From positions 4,229,501 through 4,293,500 of the forward strand of contig NZ_CP102263.1 in the NCBI RefSeq assembly GCF_025147485.1: 64,000 bases of DNA, written 5' to 3'. A program made the translations under genes and the position numbers. Positions 58,362 through 64,000 of the stretch are shown here, one piece after another. The stretch's first letter is position 1. Each line of letters starts with the position of its first letter. A model generated the notes under the pieces. That model saw nothing but the letters and a program-made list of their open reading frames with translations, searched no databases and was not told where the DNA came from. This DNA comes from Bacteroides uniformis. Its GTDB lineage: Bacteria > Bacteroidota > Bacteroidia > Bacteroidales > Bacteroidaceae.

Positions 58362-59768
58362 ATGAGTATGGAAAAGATGAGAGACAGTATCGACTTCAAG
58401 AACACGGACATCAAGACATTGTTCCGCAAACTATTGCTCCCTACTGTACTGGGGATGATTTTCTCCGCACTATTCGTTATCACCGACGGCATCTTTGTCG
58501 GAAAAGGAATCGGCAGTGATGCTTTGGCGGCGGTCAACATTGTGGCACCGCTATGGTTGTTTTCTACGGGTGTGGGACTTATGTTCGGCGTCGGCGCCTC
58601 TGTGGTAGCCTCCATTCATCTGTCACACGGAAAGGTCAAGGTGGCACGCATCAATATCACGCAGTCGGTAGTCATATCTTCCTTGTTGCTGATGTGCACC
58701 TCCACCCTATTCTGTTCATTTGCCCCGCAGGTGGTAAAGCTGCTCGGAGGGTCTGAACGGCTCACGCCATTGGCTGTGGAATACATGCTTTGGTTTGTGC
58801 CTTTCTCTCTGTTCACGGCATTGCTCAATTCGGGTATGTTTTTTCTGAGGCTGGACGGTTCGCCCAACTTCGCCATGATGTGCAATGTGGTGGCTGCCGT
58901 TCTGAACATCCTATTGGATTATCTGTTCATCTTCCCCTTTGGCTGGGGAATGTTCGGTGCTGCACTGGCAAGTGCCATAGGTACCACGGTAGGTGCATTG
59001 ATGATAGTATTCTATCTGATGCGCCGCCGGTGCGCACTGCGCTTCCACCCCATTAAGATGAGCCGGAAAAGCATGCAACTGATGCGCCGCAACATTGGCT
59101 ATATGTGCCGATTGGGTTCCTCCGCCTTCTTGTGCGAGGTGGCGATTGCCTGCATGATGTTTGTCGGCAACCAGGTGTTCATCCATTATTTGAAGGAAGA
59201 CGGAGTGGCGGCATTCAGCATTGCCTGCTATTTCTTTCCTATTATATTTATGGTATATAATGCCATTGCGCAGTCGGCGCAGCCGATTATCAGTTATAAC
59301 TACGGCCTGAACGAGAGCCAACGTGTCTGCCGCGCCTACTTGCTGGCACTGAAAACGGCCATAGGCTGCGGTGTATGTTTTGCCCTGGTCACAATATTCT
59401 GCAGTCCTGAAATTGTCGGTATGTTCATAGACCGCAGTTATCCGGCTTATGACATAGCGGTAAAAGGGTTGCCTTTGTATGCCACCGGCTTCGTGTTCTT
59501 TGCCGTCAACATCGTATCCATCGGCTATTTCCAGAGTGTGGAGCGTGCCAAATACGCCACAGTTATCACCCTGCTGCGTGGTTTTATCCTGCTGACAGCC
59601 TGCTTTTTCGGACTGCCCCTGCTATTGGGAGACCGGGGAATCTGGCTTGCCACTCCTCTTGCAGAAATGCTGACAACCCTCTTTATCCTCGTGATTTACA
59701 TATCCGGGAAAAAGGAACATAAAGAAAAATCCGTATCTTTAGACAAGATGGGCTGCACCCCAACATAA
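58362..59768 (+). CDS. MATE-family efflux transporter
   Basis: The 468-residue inner-membrane protein has 12 predicted helices in two six-helix bundles and the MATE features near the start of each half (GIGSDALAAVNIVAPLWLF and DGVAAFSIACYFFPIIFMVY). MATE pumps use Na+ or H+ gradients to export cationic compounds; the substrate is unknown. The N terminus MSMEKMRDSIDFKNTDIKTLF is typical of the Bacteroides group. It is followed 53 bp later by a Crp/Fnr regulator gene on the same strand that has its own promoter. Array 5 lies just upstream. Confidence 0.92.
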   Translation: MSMEKMRDSIDFKNTDIKTLFRKLLLPTVLGMIFSALFVITDGIFVGKGIGSDALAAVNIVAPLWLFSTGVGLMFGVGASVVASIHLSHGKVKVARINITQSVVISSLLLMCTSTLFCSFAPQVVKLLGGSERLTPLAVEYMLWFVPFSLFTALLNSGMFFLRLDGSPNFAMMCNVVAAVLNILLDYLFIFPFGWGMFGAALASAIGTTVGALMIVFYLMRRRCALRFHPIKMSRKSMQLMRRNIGYMCRLGSSAFLCEVAIACMMFVGNQVFIHYLKEDGVAAFSIACYFFPIIFMVYNAIAQSAQPIISYNYGLNESQRVCRAYLLALKTAIGCGVCFALVTIFCSPEIVGMFIDRSYPAYDIAVKGLPLYATGFVFFAVNIVSIGYFQSVERAKYATVITLLRGFILLTACFFGLPLLLGDRGIWLATPLAEMLTTLFILVIYISGKKEHKEKSVSLDKMGCTPT

Positions 59769-59809
59769 CTTTTTCATGCAAGCATAAAAGTCCTGTCTTC
59801 GGTTTACAC

Positions 59810-59817
59810 TATCTTTG
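59810..59817 (+). promoter_or_regulatory. -7 box 4 bp before the Crp/Fnr start codon
   Basis: TATCTTTG, a perfect TAnnTTTG, with the first ATG only 4 bp downstream (59822). Either the mRNA is leaderless or the second ATG (59831) is used. Confidence 0.55.
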
Positions 59818-59821
59818 CAGC

Positions 59822-60397
59822 ATGGAAACTATGATAAAGAAATTCTGCAAGAAGTATAAACTACCGGAAAACACTTTGCACGAACTTCTGTCACACATGG
59901 CAGAAGTTCGTTTCAGCAAGGGAGAACTCATTATCAGCGAAGGGGAAAGGAACAGCAACTTCTATCTTTTGAAGAAAGGCATCTGGCGCGCCTACTACCT
60001 GACAGACGGCACGGAAAACTCCCTTTGGTTCGCCGCACCGGGCGACACAGCTTTCTCATCGTGGGGATATGTGGACAGCGAGGTTTCCCTCATCAACATC
60101 GAATCGGTGAATGAAAGCATCGCCTATTGTATCAGTAAGCCTGAGCTGGAAGCCCTTTTTTCGCATTCCATAGACATGGCCAACTTCGGCAGAAGAATCT
60201 TTGAGCGGGAAATTCTGTCGGTAGACAGTTCCACAGTAGCCTACGGCACCCCTCCCACTGCCAAAGAAAGGTACATGACGCTGATGGAAGAGAATCCGGA
60301 ACTGCTGCAGGATGTACCGCTCAAGTATCTGGCTTCTTATCTCTACATCACTCCGCAATCCCTGAGCCGGATACGCGCAGGATTAAAGAAAAAGTAA
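59822..60397 (+). CDS. Crp/Fnr-family transcription regulator
   Basis: The 191-residue cytoplasmic regulator has an N-terminal cyclic-nucleotide-binding-type beta-barrel (about 15-115; FSKGELIISEGERNSNFYLLKKG, then LWFAAPGDTAF) and a C-terminal winged helix (about 145-190; ELLQDVPLKYLASYLYITPQSLSRIRAGL, with the recognition helix in TPQSLSRIR). No cysteine cluster for iron-sulfur is present, so it is not a classical oxygen-sensing Fnr. This group is common in Bacteroides and often sits next to a pump or small enzyme gene; here it follows the MATE gene. Confidence 0.88.
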   Translation: METMIKKFCKKYKLPENTLHELLSHMAEVRFSKGELIISEGERNSNFYLLKKGIWRAYYLTDGTENSLWFAAPGDTAFSSWGYVDSEVSLINIESVNESIAYCISKPELEALFSHSIDMANFGRRIFEREILSVDSSTVAYGTPPTAKERYMTLMEENPELLQDVPLKYLASYLYITPQSLSRIRAGLKKK

Positions 60398-60420
60398 AAG
60401 ACCTTTTTATGTCAAGATGC

Positions 60421-60462
60421 AAAAAAGGCTCTTAGCAGATTATTTCTGTAAGAGCCTTTTTT
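60421..60462. terminator. Bidirectional terminator after the Crp/Fnr gene
   Basis: AAAAAAGGCTCTTA pairs with TAAGAGCCTTTTTT, a 14-bp stem extended by CAGA/TCTG with slippage, flanked by A and T runs on both strands. It separates convergent genes. Confidence 0.85.
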
Positions 60463-60478
60463 ATTTCAACCTATCTTG

Positions 60479-61270
60479 TCAGTTCTTCACCAACACCATC
60501 ACCAGGTTATTGTCAGCATCGTACAGCCCGATGCCTCCGCCTGCCAGCTTGCCAAAAGACTGAACGGAATTCAAGGCTTTCAGCACACGGCCTTCCACCT
60601 CCATATCAGGGCATGCCATCATGGTACTGATAACTTGCGGGAAAGAGATTGCCGACGGGTTTTCATCATCAACCTGGAAAGCGCCGTTAATCAGATTGCA
60701 ACCCGCATTGCCGTGCAAGCGCTTTTCTGCAATATTAAATTCAATGAACGGCTGCTTCTCCATTCCGTCGGGAATAGCCTCGCCCGCAGCCTCACTAATT
60801 ATCCACTTTCCTTCCAAATCAGACAACTTGGAAACGGATTCTTTCTTCTGCAACACGACTATGGGACGATTGGAAGCACCGCATAAAGCTATATTTTCCT
60901 TTCCCAGCTTCTTATACTTTTTCACTTTGTTCAAAGCCGACAACACATTATTTTCTACAGTCATATCCGGACAAGCCATACGGGTACTTGCCAAAGCGCC
61001 AAGGTCAATCGTGCCGGGCTTGGCATTCACGTCAAACGAACCCATCATACGGTTGCAACCACTGTTGCCAAATACTTTTCCAGTCTTTGTGTCAAAACCG
61101 ATATAGGGAAATTCCTGACCCGGAGCAGGGACTACGGCAGTACCATTCACTTCAATAATATTCCACTCACCGCTGATGGAAGAAAGAGTTGCAGCATTTT
61201 TGGTTGATGCACAAGAAGACAAGCCCATCAACACGCTTGCCATGCATAGGGAAACAAATACTTTTTTCAT
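60479..61270 (-). CDS. Lipoprotein with two META (HslJ-like) domains
   Basis: The 263-residue protein has a lipoprotein signal ending GLSSC (Cys20) and two tandem META domains. The first (about 33-125) has ISGEWNIIEVNG, FGNSGCNRMMGSFDV and STRMACPDMTVE; the second (about 150-245) has LEGKWIISEAAG, HGNAGCNLINGAFQV and STMMACPDMEVE. E. coli HslJ has one such domain and affects heat and novobiocin resistance. The conserved cysteine in each GC-N motif and the one in MACPDM may pair. The gene has its own -7 box (61306-61313) and is monocistronic. Confidence 0.87.
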   Translation of the reverse strand: MKKVFVSLCMASVLMGLSSCASTKNAATLSSISGEWNIIEVNGTAVVPAPGQEFPYIGFDTKTGKVFGNSGCNRMMGSFDVNAKPGTIDLGALASTRMACPDMTVENNVLSALNKVKKYKKLGKENIALCGASNRPIVVLQKKESVSKLSDLEGKWIISEAAGEAIPDGMEKQPFIEFNIAEKRLHGNAGCNLINGAFQVDDENPSAISFPQVISTMMACPDMEVEGRVLKALNSVQSFGKLAGGGIGLYDADNNLVMVLVKN

Positions 61271-61305
61271 TGTTATTCGTTGTTTAAGTTAATTTATTCA
61301 AGGGG

Positions 61306-61313
61306 CAAATATA
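61306..61313 (-). promoter_or_regulatory. Promoter -7 box for the META lipoprotein gene
   Basis: TATATTTG on the minus strand, 36 bp before the start codon at 61270. Confidence 0.5.
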
Positions 61314-61410
61314 TAGAAAATAACCCAAATGCAAGTAATTTGTTTAATATTTGAAGCATTTGCCCCAAAGTATTTAGCAGGATTTTAATGTTTATCTAAG
61401 AATTAACCCT

Positions 61411-61418
61411 TATATTTG
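61411..61418 (+). promoter_or_regulatory. Promoter -7 box for the carboxynorspermidine synthase-bcp-recA operon
   Basis: TATATTTG, 48 bp before the ATG at 61466. Confidence 0.5.
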
Positions 61419-61465
61419 CTCTCCGTATTTTTTATAAACCTAATATAATAATATAGTACAAAGAA

Positions 61466-62659
61466 ATGGGTAAAGTTCTTATTATCGGTGCAGGCGGTGT
61501 AGGTACCGTTGTTGCGCACAAAGTGGCTCAAAATCCTGATGTGTTTACAGAAATCATGATAGCCAGCCGCACCAAGTCCAAATGTGACGCTGTTGTCAAG
61601 GCAATCGGTAACCCGAACATCAAAACCGCCCAGGTAGATGCCGACAGCGTGGACGAACTGGTAGCACTCTTCAATAGTTTCAAACCCGAAATCGTCATCA
61701 ACGTAGCCCTCCCCTACCAAGACCTCACCATCATGGAGGCTTGTCTGCAAAGTGGAGTCAACTATCTGGATACCGCCAATTATGAGCCGAAAGATGTTGC
61801 CCACTTTGAATACAGTTGGCAATGGGCCTATAAGAAACGCTTCGAAGATGCCGGACTGACCGCCATCCTCGGTTGCGGTTTCGACCCGGGAGTGAGCGGC
61901 ATCTATACTGCATACGCCGCCAAACATCATTTTGACGAAATACAATATCTGGACATCGTAGACTGCAATGCCGGAAATCATCATAAAGCATTCGCCACCA
62001 ACTTCAATCCGGAAATCAATATCCGTGAGATTACACAGAACGGCCGCTATTATGAAAACGGAGAATGGGTGACAACCAAGCCGCTGGAAATCCACAAAGA
62101 CCTGACTTATCCGAACATCGGTCCGCGCGACTCCTACCTGCTTTATCACGAAGAACTGGAGTCTCTGGTGAAGAATTTCCCCACCATCAAGCGTGCACGC
62201 TTCTGGATGACGTTTGGACAAGAGTATCTAACCCACCTGCGCGTTATCCAGAACATCGGCATGGCACGCATAGACGAAGTGGAATATAACGGCATGAAGA
62301 TTGTTCCGCTGCAATTCCTGAAAGCCGTCCTCCCCAACCCGCAAGACCTGGGCGAAAACTACGAAGGCGAAACATCCATCGGTTGCCGCATCCGCGGACT
62401 AAAGGATGGCAAAGAGCGTACCTACTATGTATATAACAACTGTAGCCACCAGGAGGCCTACAAGGAAACCGGTATGCAGGGCGTAAGCTATACCACCGGT
62501 GTGCCCGCCATGATTGGTGCCATGATGTTCCTCAAGGGATTGTGGAAAAAACCGGGTGTATGGAATGTTGAAGAATTCAATCCGGACCCATTCATGGAAC
62601 AGCTCAACAAACAAGGCCTGCCTTGGCATGAGATTATCGACGGAGACTTGGAAGTTTGA
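61466..62659 (+). CDS. Carboxynorspermidine/carboxyspermidine synthase (saccharopine dehydrogenase fold)
   Basis: This NADPH-dependent enzyme joins L-aspartate semialdehyde to a diamine to form carboxy(nor)spermidine, the route to spermidine used by Bacteroides. The 397-residue protein starts with a Rossmann motif VLIIGAGGVGTVVAHKVAQ (GxGxxG at 8-13). It has the family stretches NVALPYQDLTIMEACLQSGV and GCGFDPGVSG (about 137-146), and the C-terminal TGVPAMIGAMMFLKG. Length matches known enzymes of this type. The decarboxylase partner is not in the window. It is the first of three same-strand genes with short A+T-rich gaps. Confidence 0.9.
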   Translation: MGKVLIIGAGGVGTVVAHKVAQNPDVFTEIMIASRTKSKCDAVVKAIGNPNIKTAQVDADSVDELVALFNSFKPEIVINVALPYQDLTIMEACLQSGVNYLDTANYEPKDVAHFEYSWQWAYKKRFEDAGLTAILGCGFDPGVSGIYTAYAAKHHFDEIQYLDIVDCNAGNHHKAFATNFNPEINIREITQNGRYYENGEWVTTKPLEIHKDLTYPNIGPRDSYLLYHEELESLVKNFPTIKRARFWMTFGQEYLTHLRVIQNIGMARIDEVEYNGMKIVPLQFLKAVLPNPQDLGENYEGETSIGCRIRGLKDGKERTYYVYNNCSHQEAYKETGMQGVSYTTGVPAMIGAMMFLKGLWKKPGVWNVEEFNPDPFMEQLNKQGLPWHEIIDGDLEV

Positions 62660-62690
62660 AATTAATGATTAAACATTAATCATTATCCAC

Positions 62691-62710
62691 TAATCATTAA
62701 ACATTAACAA
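62691..62710 (+). repeat. 20-bp leader repeat, copy before bcp
   Basis: TAATCATTAAACATTAACAA is identical to 63156-63175. Both copies end one base before a GTG start codon. A reversed partial copy (ATTAATGATTAAACATTAAT) lies just upstream at 62661-62680. Confidence 0.75.
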
Positions 62711-62711
62711 A

Positions 62712-63158
62712 GTGAATATAGGAGATAAAGCACCCGAAGTATTGGGTATCAACGAAAAAGGTGTAGAAATCCGCTTGAGCGACTATAAGGGAAAGAAGAT
62801 TGTACTTTACTTCTACCCCAAAGACATGACATCCGGCTGCACGGCACAAGCCTGCAACCTGCGGGATAATTATGCCGACCTGCGCAAAGCCGGTTATGAA
62901 GTCATCGGCGTCAGTGTGGACAGCGAAAAGTCACACCAGAAATTTATTGAGAAAAACAATCTGCCTTTTACCCTGATTGCAGACACCGACAAGAAGCTGG
63001 TAGAACAATTCGGAGTATGGGGCGAAAAAAGCATGTATGGCCGCAAATATATGGGAACGTTCCGCACAACTTTCATCATTAATGAAGAAGGTATTGTAGA
63101 GCGTATCATCACTCCGAAAGAAGTGAAGACCAAAGACCATGCGGCACAAATTTTATAA
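62712..63158 (+). CDS. bcp: Thiol peroxidase Bcp (AhpC/TSA family)
   Basis: This peroxiredoxin reduces hydroperoxides using thioredoxin. The 148-residue protein starts at a GTG (62712). It has the peroxidatic Cys in DMTSGCTAQACNLRD (Cys41-42 region) with a resolving Cys five residues later, as in E. coli Bcp, and the conserved Arg in GTFRTTFIINEEG. It lies between carboxynorspermidine synthase and recA; all three are on one strand with 52-bp and 18-bp gaps, so co-transcription is likely, linking an oxidative-stress enzyme with DNA repair. Confidence 0.93.
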   Translation: MNIGDKAPEVLGINEKGVEIRLSDYKGKKIVLYFYPKDMTSGCTAQACNLRDNYADLRKAGYEVIGVSVDSEKSHQKFIEKNNLPFTLIADTDKKLVEQFGVWGEKSMYGRKYMGTFRTTFIINEEGIVERIITPKEVKTKDHAAQIL

Positions 63159-63175
63159 TCATTAAACATTAACAA
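63156..63175 (+). repeat. 20-bp leader repeat, copy before recA
   Basis: The same 20 bp as 62691-62710; it includes the bcp stop codon (TAA, 63156-63158) and ends one base before the recA GTG. Confidence 0.75.
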
Positions 63176-63176
63176 C

Positions 63177-64000
63177 GTGGCAAAAAAAGACGAACTGAAT
63201 TTTGAAAATGGCAGCAATCTGGCATCGGGCGAGAAACTGAAAGCCTTGCAGGCTGCCATGGACAAGATAGAAAAGAGCTTTGGTAAAGGCTCTATCATGA
63301 AAATGGGCGACGAAAGCGTCGAACAAGTAGAAGTTATTCCCACAGGTTCCATCGGCCTCAATGTGGCTCTTGGCGTGGGAGGATATCCCCGCGGACGTAT
63401 CATCGAGATTTACGGCCCGGAATCTTCCGGTAAGACAACCCTTGCCATTCATGCCATCGCTGAAGCGCAAAAGGCAGGAGGCATTGCCGCATTCATTGAT
63501 GCAGAACATGCTTTCGACCGCTTCTATGCAGCAAAACTGGGTGTGGATGTGGACAATCTGCTGATATCACAGCCGGACAATGGCGAACAAGCACTGGAAA
63601 TCGCAGAGCAACTGATCCGTTCCTCCGCTATTGACATCATTGTAGTGGACTCTGTGGCTGCCTTAACCCCGAAAGCTGAAATTGAAGGCGATATGGGTGA
63701 CAACAAAGTAGGTCTGCAAGCCCGACTCATGTCACAAGCCTTGCGTAAACTGACGGCAGCTGTCAGCAAAACACGCACCACTTGTATCTTCATCAACCAG
63801 TTGCGCGAAAAAATCGGTGTCATGTTCGGCAATCCCGAAACAACTACCGGCGGTAATGCACTGAAGTTCTATGCCTCCGTACGTCTTGACATCCGTGGAA
63901 GCCAAGCCATCAAGAACGGCGATGAAGTAATCGGCAAGCAGACCAAAGTGAAAGTTGTGAAGAACAAGGTAGCTCCTCCTTTCCGTAGAGCGGAATTCGA
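63177..64000 (+). CDS. recA: Recombinase RecA (5' part, runs off the window)
   Basis: RecA forms filaments on single-stranded DNA for homologous recombination and the SOS response. The gene begins at a GTG (63177, read as [12 protein letters not shown]), and the first 274 or so codons are present. Walker A is GPESSGKT, the Walker B region is [20 protein letters not shown], and loop L2 is the stretch around [22 protein letters not shown]. The frame is open to the window edge. The start rests on the conserved RecA N terminus and on the leader repeat shared with bcp. Confidence 0.97.
   Translation, partial: MAKKDELNFENGSNLASGEKLKALQAAMDKIEKSFGKGSIMKMGDESVEQVEVIPTGSIGLNVALGVGGYPRGRIIEIYGPESSGKTTLAIHAIAEAQKAGGIAAFIDAEHAFDRFYAAKLGVDVDNLLISQPDNGEQALEIAEQLIRSSAIDIIVVDSVAALTPKAEIEGDMGDNKVGLQARLMSQALRKLTAAVSKTRTTCIFINQLREKIGVMFGNPETTTGGNALKFYASVRLDIRGSQAIKNGDEVIGKQTKVKVVKNKVAPPFRRAEF

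Overview
The window is a stretch of chromosome from a gut Bacteroides (order Bacteroidales). The evidence is the repeated -7 promoter box TAnnTTTG, NigD-like, DUF4248, DUF3843 and PepSY-like proteins, a BtuB/BtuG vitamin B12 locus under a cobalamin riboswitch, lipoprotein signals followed by acidic runs, an ECF sigma factor paired with a dual-membrane anti-sigma factor, and the carboxynorspermidine route to spermidine. I cannot name the species from sequence alone.

Layout. 1-4.5 kb: a complete IS21-family element (istA, istB) in front of the tail of a disrupted membrane-protein gene, then two very A+T-rich genes (one an RDD protein) and a tRNA-Ser. 5.2-8.2 kb: pyruvate formate-lyase and its activase. 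8.2-18.5 kb: two secreted GH3 beta-glucosidases, an ECF sigma/anti-sigma pair divergent from a NigD-like lipoprotein gene, and a GH2 beta-mannosidase. 18.9-25.2 kb: tRNA-Ser(GGA), an ABC-2 exporter with a NEW3 protein, an AlkZ-like glycosylase, a hydrolase/flavodoxin pair, and a second identical tRNA-Ser(TGA). 25.3-33.3 kb: mutS2, serine dehydratase, two PepSY-like proteins beside a two-component system, and small envelope proteins. 33.4-37.7 kb: a DUF4248 gene and two HU-like genes around two decayed pseudogenes, then a DUF3843 gene. 37.7-43.6 kb: potassium uptake (TrkA/TrkH type), a TrpB2-like enzyme, a ClC channel and a DUF4250 protein. 43.7-48.0 kb: a FecI/FecR-type operon with two related surface or periplasmic proteins. 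48.2-53.9 kb: riboswitch-btuB-btuG-btuF-btuC. 54-64 kb: a HAD-thioesterase fusion, an internally deleted AlbA_2-type gene, dnaK, a MATE pump, a Crp/Fnr regulator, a double-META lipoprotein, carboxynorspermidine synthase, bcp and the first two-thirds or more of recA.

The most unusual signal is not a gene. Five intergenic regions (about 4.9, 18.6, 36.0, 48.1 and 58.2 kb) each hold a tandem array of four to seven imperfect palindromes repeated at almost exactly 22 bp, two helical turns. Half-sites are kept within an array while the centres drift. The core differs between arrays (TTCAGT-N5-ACTGAA, TGCAGY-N3-ACTGCA, TTGCCA-N6-TGGCAA), but two arrays 22 kb apart share TTCCACCATGGTGGAA. All lie in front of at least one gene. 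I know of no named element with this architecture. They look like cis-regulatory arrays for dimeric proteins bound along one face of the DNA, or hairpin strings where transcribed. Other points worth checking are the sigma/dual-membrane anti-sigma/NigD locus, the missing ATPase gene in the B12 operon, two pseudogenes between HU genes, and possible leaderless promoters at mutS2 and the Crp/Fnr gene.
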